Shown one piece after another: positions 1 to 6,960 of a stretch of 64,000 nt of DNA (position 1 is its first letter; each line of letters begins with the position of its first letter). Position numbers and translations under genes: made by a program. This DNA comes from an uncultured Lachnospiraceae bacterium (GTDB lineage Bacteria > Bacillota > Clostridia > Lachnospirales > Lachnospiraceae): positions 21,876 through 85,875 of the forward strand of contig CAKRQV010000012.1 of NCBI GenBank assembly GCA_934394565.1, in the 5' to 3' direction. Below the pieces are notes generated by a model that searched no databases, was not told the DNA's origin, and worked only from the letters and a program-made list of their open reading frames with translations.

Positions 1-1
1 G

Positions 2-343
2 GTCGGTGAGGAGCACTATGAAGTTGCCCGCCGTGTACAGGAGTATCTGCAGAAGTATAAAGAGCTGCAGGATATCATCGCTATCCTGGGTATGGAGGAG
101 TTGTCCGACGAGGATAAACAGGTCGTATTCCGCGCCCGTAAGATTCAGCGTTTCCTGTCCCAGCCGTTCCATGTGGCTGAGAACTTTACCGGTGTTAAAG
201 GTGAGTATGTACCGCTGAAAGAGACCATCCGTGGATTTAAGATGATCCTGTCCGGTGAGATGGATGAATATCCGGAGGCTGCTTTCTTCAATGTCGGTAC
301 GATCGACCAGGTCATTGAAAAGGCTAAAACGATGCAGGAGTAA
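2..343 (+). CDS. atpD: F1Fo ATP synthase subunit beta, C-terminal part (5' end outside window)
   Basis: Open from the first bases of the window to TAA at 341-343, giving the last 113 residues. The piece carries typical beta-subunit C-terminal motifs: VARRVQEYLQKYKELQDIIA, ELSDEDKQVV.RARKIQRFLSQPF, and GVKGEYVPLKETI. This is the helical lower domain of the catalytic beta subunit, including the DELSEED-type segment (here EELSDED) that contacts the gamma rotor. The P-loop catalytic domain lies upstream, outside the window. It is followed 12 bases later by atpC, the usual end of the atp operon. Identity is very secure; only the partial nature limits what can be said. Confidence 0.97.
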   Translation, partial: VGEEHYEVARRVQEYLQKYKELQDIIAILGMEELSDEDKQVVFRARKIQRFLSQPFHVAENFTGVKGEYVPLKETIRGFKMILSGEMDEYPEAAFFNVGTIDQVIEKAKTMQE

Positions 344-355
344 GGGAGGATTTTC

Positions 356-781
356 ATGAAAGAGTTTCAGTGTAAAATTGCTTCCAGTGACAAGATTTTC
401 TATGACGGTCCCTGTGTATCGCTGGTGATTCCGGCGTGGGACGGTGAATTCGCCTTCCTTGCCAATCATCAGGACTGTGTTGCCGCCGTGTCCTACGGTG
501 TTCTCCGACTGAAAAAGCCGGACGGTGAAGTGCTGCTTGGCGCTACCGGACTTGGTTTTGTACGGTTTGAGAAAAATGAGGCACTGGTGCTGGTGGACAC
601 TGTCGAGCGTCCGGAGGACATCGATGAGGTCAGAGCCCGCCGGGCCAAAGAGGCAGCAGAGGAGGAGCTCAAAGAGGCCAGAAGCCAGGAAGAGTACAAC
701 GCTTCCCAGGCTGCCCTGTCCAGAGCCCTGTACCGCCTAAGCGCCCGTGGAAAATACATTCACGACGACAGAATCCGATAA
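356..781 (+). CDS. atpC: F1Fo ATP synthase subunit epsilon
   Basis: 141 residues, preceded by AGGGAGG six or so bases before ATG 356. The N-terminal half has the beta-sandwich pattern of epsilon (SLVIPAWDGEFAFLANHQDCVAA, then GVLRLKKPDGEVLL). The C-terminal half is the Ala/Glu-rich helical hairpin (RARRAKEAAEEELKEA). The length is normal for the family. The protein belongs to the central stalk of F1, couples gamma rotation to catalysis and can inhibit ATP hydrolysis. It is the last gene of the atp operon; an intrinsic terminator follows directly. Confidence 0.96.
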   Translation: MKEFQCKIASSDKIFYDGPCVSLVIPAWDGEFAFLANHQDCVAAVSYGVLRLKKPDGEVLLGATGLGFVRFEKNEALVLVDTVERPEDIDEVRARRAKEAAEEELKEARSQEEYNASQAALSRALYRLSARGKYIHDDRIR

Positions 782-788
782 AAATACG

Positions 789-828
789 ATACCGCTTCAT
801 GGGCGTGAGCCTGTGGGGCGGTATTTTT
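789..828 (+). terminator. Intrinsic terminator of the atp operon
   Basis: ATACCGC (789-795) pairs with GCGGTAT (818-824) around a 22-base loop, and the stem runs into TTTTT. It begins 7 bases after the atpC stop codon. Confidence 0.75.
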
Positions 829-963
829 GCTGCTGTGCATATGAAAAAGGTCCGGCGTGAGTGCTGTGAAGTATTTGATAAAGTTTTTATGCTTTTTTCA
901 GGATATGGTCATTTTTTTGTGGTATCTTATATAGAAATCAGAGAAAAAGGAGTGGCAGTTTTT

Positions 964-1659
964 ATGGGATATTACTATGGTTTTGACTGGACGTATGGGC
1001 TGGTGCTGCTGGCAATGGCGATCTCGCTCATCGTGCAGTTCGGAATGAAAAATACATTTTCTACCTATAGCAGGATACCTTCGCAGCGTGGTTTAAGAGG
1101 CTGGGAAGCGGCAAGGATGATCCTGGATGGTGAGGGCTTGTATCAGGTGCAGGTGCAGCATGTGGCCGGGTCACTGACGGATCATTATGATCCGCGGACA
1201 AAGACAGTGAATCTGTCGGATGCGAGTTATAACAGTACATCTCTTGCAGCACTGGGTGTGGCGGCACATGAGTGCGGACATGCGCTGCAGGATGCCCGGG
1301 GATATGCGCCGTTACAGATTCGAAGTGCATTGGTGCCGGTGGCCAATTTTGGTTCGAGTCTGTCCTGGCCGCTGTTTCTGGCGGGGTTGTTTTTCTCCAT
1401 ACGACCGCTTCTGACAGCGGGGATCGTGCTGTTTTGCGGCGCATTGCTGTTTCAGATCGTGACATTGCCGGTGGAGTTTAATGCCTCGAGACGGGCTTTG
1501 CAGCAGTTGTCGGATAACCGTATGTTATATGAGGATGAGGTACGGGGCAGTAAGAAAGTGCTGCGGGCGGCGGCGATGACGTATGTGGCTGCGGTGATTT
1601 CTTCGTTGTTGCAACTGCTCAGATTATTGCTTTTGTCACAGAATCGGAGACGGGACTGA
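964..1659 (+). CDS. Zinc-dependent membrane protease, YugP type
   Basis: 231 residues from ATG 964, chosen because AAAGGAG lies at 946-952 and because homologues start with the hydrophobic segment that follows (residues about 9-25). An in-frame ATG at 799 overlaps the atpC terminator and is rejected. The zinc-metalloprotease motif HECGH is at residues 102-106, followed by the family pattern ALQDARGYAPLQIRSALVPV. Two further membrane stretches lie at about 122-170, and a C-terminal hydrophobic helix at about 200-225. Length and domain order match the YugP/Zn_peptidase_2 family of integral membrane peptidases. Substrates are not known. It is a single gene ending at the tagged hairpin at 1668. 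Confidence 0.85.
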   Translation: MGYYYGFDWTYGLVLLAMAISLIVQFGMKNTFSTYSRIPSQRGLRGWEAARMILDGEGLYQVQVQHVAGSLTDHYDPRTKTVNLSDASYNSTSLAALGVAAHECGHALQDARGYAPLQIRSALVPVANFGSSLSWPLFLAGLFFSIRPLLTAGIVLFCGALLFQIVTLPVEFNASRRALQQLSDNRMLYEDEVRGSKKVLRAAAMTYVAAVISSLLQLLRLLLLSQNRRRD

Positions 1660-1667
1660 TTTTTCAG

Positions 1668-1718
1668 GACGGACGAAAAACAGAGGTTCAACAGTTGAGC
1701 CTCTGTTTTTCTGACTTT
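1668..1718 (+). terminator. Tagged intrinsic terminator between yugP-type gene and mntP
   Basis: The tag GACGGAC (1668-1674) is directly followed by a 17-bp stem (1675-1691 with 1695-1711), a CAG loop, and TGACTTT. The A-tract/T-tract ends let it terminate both the upstream plus-strand gene and the convergent mntP. The same 5' tag at the foot of a hairpin recurs at 3937 (minus), 18275, 56216 and 63542. Confidence 0.85.
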
Positions 1719-1720
1719 AT

Positions 1721-2305
1721 TTAAAAGAATATTCCTTTGATAAAGATTTCCAGTCCGATGGCGATGAGGATCACGCCACCGAGGAGCTGGGATTTGCTGG
1801 CAAGGCGGGTACCGAAGGTTTTCCCTATTTTTACGCCGGTGATGCAGATGAAGAAGGTCACGATGGCGATGATGATGGAACAGACAAGAGCCATGATCAG
1901 ATCGTAATCTGCGATCGTAAAACCGACGGACAGTGCGTCGATGGAGGTGGCCACACCCTGGATGAACAGGGCAAAGGCACCGACACCGGTCTGTTCGTCA
2001 TCTTCATTGCCACGGATGCCCTCAATCAGCATCTTGCCGCCGATGTATAATAAAAGGATCAGGGCGATCCAGGGGATACATTTTTCAAAGGCATTGAAAT
2101 ACTGTACGATCGTGTGGACACAGAGCCATCCGATCATAGGCATCAGAAACTGAAAACTGCCAAATACGCCGGCCATTGCTGCCATGCGGCTGCGTTTCAT
2201 GTTAGGCTCGTTCAGGCCGTTGGCCATGGAGACCGAAAATGCGTCCATCGCCAGGCCGACACCCAGCAGTACGCTGTTGACAAAAAACATAAGATTCCAG
2301 GTCAT
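1721..2305 (-). CDS. mntP: Manganese efflux pump MntP
   Basis: 194 residues from ATG 2305 (GGAGG about 10 bases upstream at 2316-2320). Six hydrophobic helices with the MntP (formerly DUF204) signatures: GLAMDAFSVSMANGL in the first helix and the repeat copy GVATSIDALSVGFTIADYD in the second half. These two DA[FL]S motifs carry the conserved aspartates of the family. It exports Mn2+ across the membrane and protects against manganese overload. The leader holds a yybP-ykoY riboswitch followed by a terminator hairpin, which explains its control by Mn2+. An upstream in-frame ATG at 2416 lies inside the riboswitch/terminator and is not the start. Confidence 0.95.
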   Translation of the reverse strand: MTWNLMFFVNSVLLGVGLAMDAFSVSMANGLNEPNMKRSRMAAMAGVFGSFQFLMPMIGWLCVHTIVQYFNAFEKCIPWIALILLLYIGGKMLIEGIRGNEDDEQTGVGAFALFIQGVATSIDALSVGFTIADYDLIMALVCSIIIAIVTFFICITGVKIGKTFGTRLASKSQLLGGVILIAIGLEIFIKGIFF

Positions 2306-2342
2306 GTAGATAATTCCTCCGTTGGTATGGTCAATGGGTGAC

Positions 2343-2411
2343 AAAAAAAGACTCACGTATACCAAAACGGCTGTACCCGGACGGCACGGCTGCTTTGGTA
2401 TACATGAGTCT
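2343..2411 (-). terminator. Riboswitch-controlled terminator in the mntP leader
   Basis: On the minus strand AGACTCATGTATACCAAA pairs with TTTGGTATACGTGAGTCT and runs into TTTTTT just before the mntP ribosome site. The 5' strand of this hairpin contains the 3' strand of riboswitch helix P1 (CTCATG), so the two structures exclude each other. Confidence 0.85.
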
Positions 2412-2492
2412 CGCAATTTAAAACAAGCCAGACTGTCATACAGTCAGTATGTTGACTTGTTACGTTAAAAAAACGCTTGCTACTCCCTCATG
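2403..2492 (-). promoter_or_regulatory. yybP-ykoY manganese riboswitch (aptamer)
   Basis: Read on the minus strand, the segment opens CATGAGGGAGTAGCAAGCG and closes GCGAGACTCATG. CATGAG/CTCATG form P1. The conserved yybP-ykoY pieces are present in order: GGGAGTAGC, GTCAACATACT, a hairpin GACTGT-ATG-ACAGTC, CTGGCTTGTT and GCGAGAC. The family binds Mn2+ and usually sits before mntP-like exporters, as here. Because P1 and the terminator share a strand, Mn2+ binding should stabilise P1, block the terminator and turn mntP on. The class assignment rests on motifs recalled from the family, not on a covariance search. Confidence 0.9.
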
Positions 2493-2510
2493 GGATCCAC
2501 AGTTCCCGTA

Positions 2511-2539
2511 GCGTACCATGTCACCTGCAAAATAGTCAA
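2511..2539 (-). promoter_or_regulatory. Probable promoter of the mntP riboswitch transcript
   Basis: TTGACT (minus strand, 2539-2534) is a good -35 box. The -10 box is weak: TACGCT lies 18 bases downstream. The position suits a transcript starting just before the riboswitch P1 helix. Confidence 0.4.
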
Positions 2540-2690
2540 GACTAACCGCATATAAAGAGAGAACTTTGTGAAAAAAAGGTGCAGAGTATCGGAAAGTGGT
2601 AAACCGTGACAAAAAACTTGCTGATCCAAAATGCCTGTGGTAGTATGGGGATACTGCAAAATGAACGTAAAAGATAAAGGAAGTAAGCTT

Positions 2691-3329
2691 ATGAGACTCA
2701 GAAATATAAAAGGTGCCCGTGAGGCCATTGATGAAAGCCCCTACGTGATCCTGGATCCTGAAAATTACAAAAGCCGCTGGAATGAAGTGTTTGGAAACGA
2801 CCATCCCTTACGCCTGGAAGTCGGTATGGGAAAAGGTCAGTTTATCATGGAACTCGCCCGCCAAAATCCGGGCATCAATTATATCGGCATCGAAATGTAC
2901 TCCAGTGTTCTGATCCGTGCCCTGCAGAAAATGGCCGAAGAAGAGCTGCCGAACCTGAAATTTCTGCGCATCGATGCCCGTACCCTGCCGGAATGCTTTG
3001 CAAAGGATGAAGTGGACCGTATTTATTTAAACTTCTCCGATCCGTGGCCAAAAGACCGCCATGCCAAGAGACGTCTGACTTCCCGTCAATTCCTGGCCAG
3101 ATACAACGAGATCTTAAAACCTGATGGTGTGATCGAGTTTAAAACCGATAATCGCCCGCTGTTTGACTTTTCCCTCGAAGAGGTCAGAGAAGCCGGCTGG
3201 CAGCTTTTGCTGTGTACCTATGATCTGCATCATGAAGAAGAACTGATGAAAGACAATATCATGACAGAATATGAAGCTAAATTTTCTGCCAAGGGAAATC
3301 CAATCCATAAAATGATCATTTGCCGCTGA
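2691..3329 (+). CDS. trmB: tRNA (guanine-N7-)-methyltransferase
   Basis: 212 residues from ATG 2691, chosen for AAAGGAAG at 2676-2683. In-frame upstream ATGs at 2631 and 2661 lack such a site. SAM-binding motif I is LRLEVGMGKGQFIMELA; the TrmB signatures IYLNFSDPWPKDRHAKRRLT and EFKTDN are intact. The enzyme methylates G46 of tRNA variable loops in the cytoplasm. It is monocistronic, divergent from the mntP leader, and followed by a short stem-loop at 3344-3362. Confidence 0.96.
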   Translation: MRLRNIKGAREAIDESPYVILDPENYKSRWNEVFGNDHPLRLEVGMGKGQFIMELARQNPGINYIGIEMYSSVLIRALQKMAEEELPNLKFLRIDARTLPECFAKDEVDRIYLNFSDPWPKDRHAKRRLTSRQFLARYNEILKPDGVIEFKTDNRPLFDFSLEEVREAGWQLLLCTYDLHHEEELMKDNIMTEYEAKFSAKGNPIHKMIICR

Positions 3330-3654
3330 CATAAGCCGTTTTTATTTTGCCTGCAGCAAAATCACAGTCCGCTAAGAAGCTGTAAACTGTAATGAAGCGA
3401 ATATAAAAATGGCTTTGTCAGGAAATAGAAACTTTCCGTTGCCGGGCGAATATGTTAAAGTAAGAACAGGAAAAGAAAGTCTGGACATGAACCGCAAACA
3501 AAAAGCCCGGTTGTCCGCCTGTTTTTGCAAAAATCCCCGCCTGGATCGGAATCTTCTGTTGTTGTACCGCCAATTATGCTGTGTAAAAGGCTGGATTTGT
3601 AGAGATTGCAGGTGCACCGGAAAAAAATCGTCAAAAAAATAAAAAAATTTTGAT
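3330..3654. other. Intergenic stretch without a supported gene
   Basis: Holds a stem-loop ATTTTGC-CTGCA-GCAAAAT (3344-3362) just after trmB and an A/T-rich run at 3620-3655. A 51-codon Cys/Lys-rich reading frame from ATG 3487 has a weak AGGAAAAG upstream, but nothing else supports it. Confidence 0.5.
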
Positions 3655-3697
3655 TTAGGGGTTGATTTTTCGACCCCTAAGTGATATAGTATCACTT
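3655..3697 (+). promoter_or_regulatory. tRNA-Lys promoter embedded in two palindromes
   Basis: TTGATT (3662-3667) and TATAGT (3685-3690) with a 17-base spacer. The -35 region lies inside an inverted repeat TTAGGGGTTG/CGACCCCTAA (3655-3664, 3671-3680). The -10 box lies inside a perfect palindrome AAGTGATA-TAG-TATCACTT (3679-3697). Confidence 0.8.
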
Positions 3698-3721
3698 GCG
3701 TTGAAAAACTTCATATCGCAT

Positions 3722-3794
3722 GCGCCTTTAGCTCAGCTGGTAGAGCAGTAGACTCTTAATCTATTTGTCCAGGGTTCGAATCCCTGAAGGCGCA
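3722..3794 (+). tRNA. tRNA-Lys (anticodon CTT)
   Basis: A 73-nt cloverleaf. Acceptor GCGCCTT pairs with AAGGCGC (discriminator A), D arm GCTCAGCTGGTAGAGC, anticodon arm GTAGA-CTCTTAA-TCTAT, T arm CAGGG-TTCGAAT-CCCTG. The anticodon CTT is at 3755-3757 and reads the lysine codon AAG. No CCA is encoded (AGTC follows). Confidence 0.97.
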
Positions 3795-3877
3795 GTCAAA
3801 GCACTGTTTTTGGAAAGTGATTCCGGGGACGGTGTTTTTTATATCTTCCAATAAATAATCATTAATAAACAGGATAC

Positions 3878-3937
3878 AGAAAAAAAGATCGCTCCGGATA
3901 TCTGTTGCCGATATCCGGAGCGACCTTTTTCGTCCGT
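3878..3937 (-). terminator. Tagged intrinsic terminator after the XRE regulator
   Basis: On the minus strand ACGGAC (3937-3932) is followed directly by a stem of about 22 bp (GAAAAAGGTCGCTCCGGATATC with its complement), a 7-base loop GGCAACA, a T-run, C and TG. It starts 6 bases after the XRE stop codon. The layout matches the tagged hairpins at 1668, 18275, 56216 and 63542. Read on the plus strand it could also end the tRNA transcript. Confidence 0.8.
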
Positions 3938-3943
3938 AGTACG

Positions 3944-4183
3944 CTACATCTTCCGCCGAATCGTCCTCTCCAAAGGCTTCTCCGGTTCCAGCCTGATTTC
4001 CAGGATATCTTCGATCCGGCATCCCAGAACCTGACAAAGATCATCCAGTGTGTGGACATTTACCGACTGATTTTTACGCAGCCGCTGAATCGTAGCCTTG
4101 TAAAACCCAAATTTCTCAATCAACATATAACTGCTGACCTTCTTTTCCGCCATCGTTTTCCAGAGCGGATCATAAGAAATCAT
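3944..4183 (-). CDS. Small XRE/Cro-type helix-turn-helix regulator
   Basis: 79 residues from ATG 4183, with GGAGGTG at 4197-4191 as ribosome site. Nearly the whole protein is one HTH_3/Cro-like domain: WKTMAEKKVSSYMLIEKFGF, recognition helix KATIQRLRKNQSVN, then VHTLDDLCQVLGCRIEDILE. It ends in a basic tail (RTIRRKM). Such single-domain proteins bind operator DNA as dimers, often near their own promoter; the upstream stretch 4204-4228 has imperfect ATAGTATC/GATAGTGT half-sites that could serve. Target genes are unknown. Confidence 0.85.
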   Translation of the reverse strand: MISYDPLWKTMAEKKVSSYMLIEKFGFYKATIQRLRKNQSVNVHTLDDLCQVLGCRIEDILEIRLEPEKPLERTIRRKM

Positions 4184-4453
4184 GAAATCACACCTCCATT
4201 CTTATAGTATCTCTATTATGATAGTGTCTCCCTGAAATGCATAGGTACATTAAAATACCGCCCGACAAAAATAGACATACTACAAAAAACAAAGGAAATT
4301 TAAAACTCCTTTAGGATATTAAGAAACTATTAACCAGTCTTTAAGAAATAGATTAGAAATTGGACAAATGTAAGACACAAATCCCCTGTATAGTATAACC
4401 ATCGAAAGAAAAACAACTGTAAAACAAATACAGTACTGAAAATGAAGCATTAA

Positions 4454-4600
4454 CGGCGGATGACGTTGCATCAATGAGCATCTGCCGGCTTCGACTAACA
4501 ATTATTTCATTTACATAGAGTGGCTGCAGGCCACAAATTTTCTCTCTCTTTCCTTTCAAGTAATGCGACAAGGGCTTGTGTATAAACCACAGGCCCTTGT
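4454..4600 (+). ncRNA. Candidate structured leader of the 4690 membrane-protein gene
   Basis: Three consecutive stem-loops lie in the 500-base gap before the next gene. CGGCGGATG pairs with CATCTGCCG (4454-4462, 4479-4487). GTGGC-TGCAG-GCCAC is at 4520-4534. ACAAGGGCTTGTG pairs with CACAGGCCCTTGT (4568-4580, 4588-4600). None has a T-run, so they are not simple terminators. I do not recognise a known riboswitch class. The flanks 4200-4453 and 4601-4675 show no gene. Confidence 0.45.
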
Positions 4601-4689
4601 TGCATGTTATAAGAAAAACAGGCTTGACGGATAAATTCTGCCGCGTCATACTGACAGAGAAATAAGAAAACCGACAAAGGAGAAACTAT

Positions 4690-5082
4690 ATGCAAATCGC
4701 CATTATTGTAATCTGTTGTCTGATGCCCTGTATCGGTCTGGTACTCGGACTGCTGATGCTGATGAAAGGAAAAAGCAAACTGACAGACGGTACAAAGCCG
4801 GGCGGTCTGCCGGGAAAGGTGCAGCTGTCGTTTGGTCGTGTGATTTTAGGTGTCGCATTTGCAGAGCTGGTGCTGACGCTGGCTGTACTGTTTCTGGCCC
4901 CGGTCACAGGGACAAAGCCGAAATTGATTTTGACCATTTTAGTGGTTACTGTACAGTATGCCACTGCCATGATTCTGATCTTTGTGCTGAACGCCCGTAT
5001 GCCTCACAGTCCCCGGAAAAAACAGGAGAAAGATGAACTGCAGGAAAGCGTACAGGAGGTGGAGCAAAACGAGTGGAAATAG
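4690..5082 (+). CDS. Hypothetical three-helix membrane protein
   Basis: 130 residues with AAAGGAG 12-18 bases before ATG 4690. Hydrophobic helices at about 2-24, 51-72 and 78-100; the C-terminal 30 residues are charged (KKQEKDELQESVQEVEQNEWK) and likely cytoplasmic. No family is recognised. The gene stands alone behind a leader with three stem-loops, which suggests post-transcriptional control, and is followed by the promoter of the serine dehydratase operon. Confidence 0.75.
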   Translation: MQIAIIVICCLMPCIGLVLGLLMLMKGKSKLTDGTKPGGLPGKVQLSFGRVILGVAFAELVLTLAVLFLAPVTGTKPKLILTILVVTVQYATAMILIFVLNARMPHSPRKKQEKDELQESVQEVEQNEWK

Positions 5083-5172
5083 TACGGTTTCCACCGTATA
5101 TAAATATGAAAACTCAAAATCTGACAAAAATAATGAAAAATAACACAAACGTGCGAATTTTTGTGTGATTCA

Positions 5173-5201
5173 TTGAAAACGCCATACGGCTGTGCTATAG
5201 T
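5173..5201 (+). promoter_or_regulatory. Promoter of the serine dehydratase operon
   Basis: TTGAAA (5173-5178), 17-base spacer, TATAGT (5196-5201), about 30 bases before the first gene of the operon. Confidence 0.75.
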
Positions 5202-5230
5202 AAAAATAACAGAGAAATGGAGGTGCAGCT

Positions 5231-5866
5231 ATGCGATCAGATATTACAGACAGAATGAAGAAAAATACAGAAATCGGAAGAATCGCCATGCTTTCTTTGC
5301 GAAGTGGAATGGATATATCCGACAGAACGGCCAGACTGGTAGCCATGACCGTAGAAAATCCGGACGTTGGCCGTAATACGATTGAAAAGGATAACAGTCA
5401 GGATGCCCTGCAGGCTGTATGGATCCTGGACGATGCGGAAAATATGGCCGCAGGATTTGCGGATCTGGAAGGACGTCTGGCAAAGCTCAGAGGTCTTGTG
5501 CAGAAGGAAGGCTACACTGTGGTACGTACGGATGAAAAAAATATACCTTTTGAAATCCGTAAGACAAAAGAGGAAGCCGGCGATTATATCCTGTATGTGC
5601 AGTTTGGTACAGGCCGCGTGCTGGAAGCCGCCTTTGGCGTGCAGACCACGGATAAAAAGGGACGTTGCTATACTATCCGGGAACTGGAAGAAGAGCAGAA
5701 AAAACTTGCCAGCCTGATCAAAACGGTGAAAAAACTCAATGGTCTGGGTATCAAAGGGGAAGAAAAGATGGTGCGGCTGGCAGCTTTTGCCTGTGAGGAG
5801 CGTTTCCTTGTCCGCAAAGCCAGAGCGCAAAGACTGGAGCAGGAAAAACAAAGAGGAAGTATCTAA
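5231..5866 (+). CDS. Uncharacterised protein, first gene of the sda operon
   Basis: 211 residues from ATG 5231 with GGAGGTG ahead. The protein is soluble and highly charged, with a helical C-terminal half (RELEEEQKKLASLIKTVKKLNGLG, spread over about residues 150-175). No motif tells its job and I do not recognise the family. The stop codon is immediately followed by the ATG of the XRE regulator, so translation is coupled. The operon context suggests a role in sensing or control together with that regulator; this is inference. Confidence 0.75.
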   Translation: MRSDITDRMKKNTEIGRIAMLSLRSGMDISDRTARLVAMTVENPDVGRNTIEKDNSQDALQAVWILDDAENMAAGFADLEGRLAKLRGLVQKEGYTVVRTDEKNIPFEIRKTKEEAGDYILYVQFGTGRVLEAAFGVQTTDKKGRCYTIRELEEEQKKLASLIKTVKKLNGLGIKGEEKMVRLAAFACEERFLVRKARAQRLEQEKQRGSI

Positions 5867-6295
5867 ATGCCGGACAACATCAGGGAAAAAGCCTACTGGC
5901 TGAAGATGCAGAGAAAGCGTTTGGGACTGACACAAAAGGAGCTGGCCCGGCTTTCCGGTGCAAGCCTGCGTTCGATCCAGTCCTACGAACAGGGAACCAG
6001 AAGCCTTAGTGGGGCCTCGATTGAGCAGATTCAGGCACTGTGCCGTGTACTTGGCTGCAGTGAGCAGGAGATCCTTTCCTATCCGGGCAGCCAGCAGTTT
6101 GCCTTTGCAGAGAGCACCGTGGGTGAGCTTACAGAACTCTATGAAAGACTGAAACAGGATAAAGAACAGAAGCATCAGACGGACAGACTGTATCACGGCC
6201 TGTCTGCCGCTGAGTGCGAACGGCAGCTTGTACAGGAAATGGCGCTCCGCTTTTATCAGGAGCATACAAAGACACACGAGGAGATAACAACATGA
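5867..6295 (+). CDS. XRE-family helix-turn-helix regulator of the sda operon
   Basis: 142 residues. An N-terminal HTH_3 domain (residues about 8-64) reads LKMQRKRLGLTQKELARLSG, then SLRSIQSYEQGTRSLSGAS and CRVLGCSEQEILSYP. The C-terminal half is a helical region (TVGELTELYERLKQDKEQ) that may dimerise or bind a ligand. The start abuts the preceding stop and its own stop overlaps sdaAB by ATGA. Being cotranscribed with serine dehydratase, it is a fair candidate for an autoregulator of that operon; no operator was identified. Confidence 0.85.
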   Translation: MPDNIREKAYWLKMQRKRLGLTQKELARLSGASLRSIQSYEQGTRSLSGASIEQIQALCRVLGCSEQEILSYPGSQQFAFAESTVGELTELYERLKQDKEQKHQTDRLYHGLSAAECERQLVQEMALRFYQEHTKTHEEITT

Positions 6296-6951
6296 ATATG
6301 CTGGATATTATCGGCCCGGCCATGGTCGGACCGTCAAGTTCCCATACGGCAGGCGCTGTGCGTATCGGCCGTATAGCAAAGAAACTGATGGCAGAGCGTA
6401 TCGTAGAGGCCGAGCTTTTGCTGCATGGTTCCTTTCTGGCAACGGGCAAGGGCCATGGTACAGACCGGGCGTTGATTGCTGGTCTTTTGGGAATGGATGT
6501 TGATGATGATCGCATCCGTACGAGTTTTGAGATTGCCAAAGCGTCCGGACTTTCCTTTCGCTTTGGCAGCATTATGCTGACCGATGCCCATCCCAATTCT
6601 GTTAAGATGTTTCTGACCGGTGTATCGGGCAAGAAGCTGGAGATTGTGGCTTCCTCGATCGGAGGCGGCCGTATCCTGGTCAATGAGATTGACGGGCTGA
6701 CTGCCAATTTCAGCGGGGATTATCCGACCCTGATCGTGCATAATCAGGATCAGCCGGGGCATGTTATGGAAGTCACCAGTATGCTGGGACACAAAGGCGT
6801 TAATATTGCAACAATGCAGCTGTACCGTGATGGCCGTGGCGGCAAGGCGGTCATGGTTGTGGAATGTGATCAGGAAGTACCGAAAGAAGGTATAGAATGG
6901 CTGGAACGTGTGGAAGGTATTTTAAAGGTCACTTACCTGAGTCTGGCATAG
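6292..6951 (+). CDS. sdaAB: L-serine dehydratase, iron-sulfur dependent, beta subunit
   Basis: 219 residues from ATG 6292 (GAGGAG 6279-6284), overlapping the preceding stop codon. It has the SDH beta signature MLDIIGPAMVGPSSSHTAGA and a C-terminal ACT domain (about residues 145-219: LIVHNQDQPGHVMEVTSMLG, then KGVNIATMQLYR). With the alpha subunit it forms the oxygen-sensitive [4Fe-4S] enzyme that deaminates L-serine to pyruvate and ammonia. The beta chain carries the allosteric domain. It is encoded 9 bases before sdaAA, the normal Firmicute split arrangement. Confidence 0.96.
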   Translation: MNMLDIIGPAMVGPSSSHTAGAVRIGRIAKKLMAERIVEAELLLHGSFLATGKGHGTDRALIAGLLGMDVDDDRIRTSFEIAKASGLSFRFGSIMLTDAHPNSVKMFLTGVSGKKLEIVASSIGGGRILVNEIDGLTANFSGDYPTLIVHNQDQPGHVMEVTSMLGHKGVNIATMQLYRDGRGGKAVMVVECDQEVPKEGIEWLERVEGILKVTYLSLA

Positions 6952-6960
6952 GAGGACGAT

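Noticed and set aside
799..963. N-terminal extension of the YugP-type protease from an upstream ATG
   Set aside because: The extension overlaps the atp terminator, lacks a ribosome site and does not resemble the family.
3487..3642. Small Cys/Lys-rich frame from ATG 3487
   Set aside because: Only a weak AGGAAAAG upstream and no family resemblance; composition fits chance in an A-rich gap.
6178..6184. GACGGAC copies inside genes (also near 26852, 36411, 41085, 61842)
   Set aside because: They lie in reading frames without adjacent hairpins and their number is near chance expectation.
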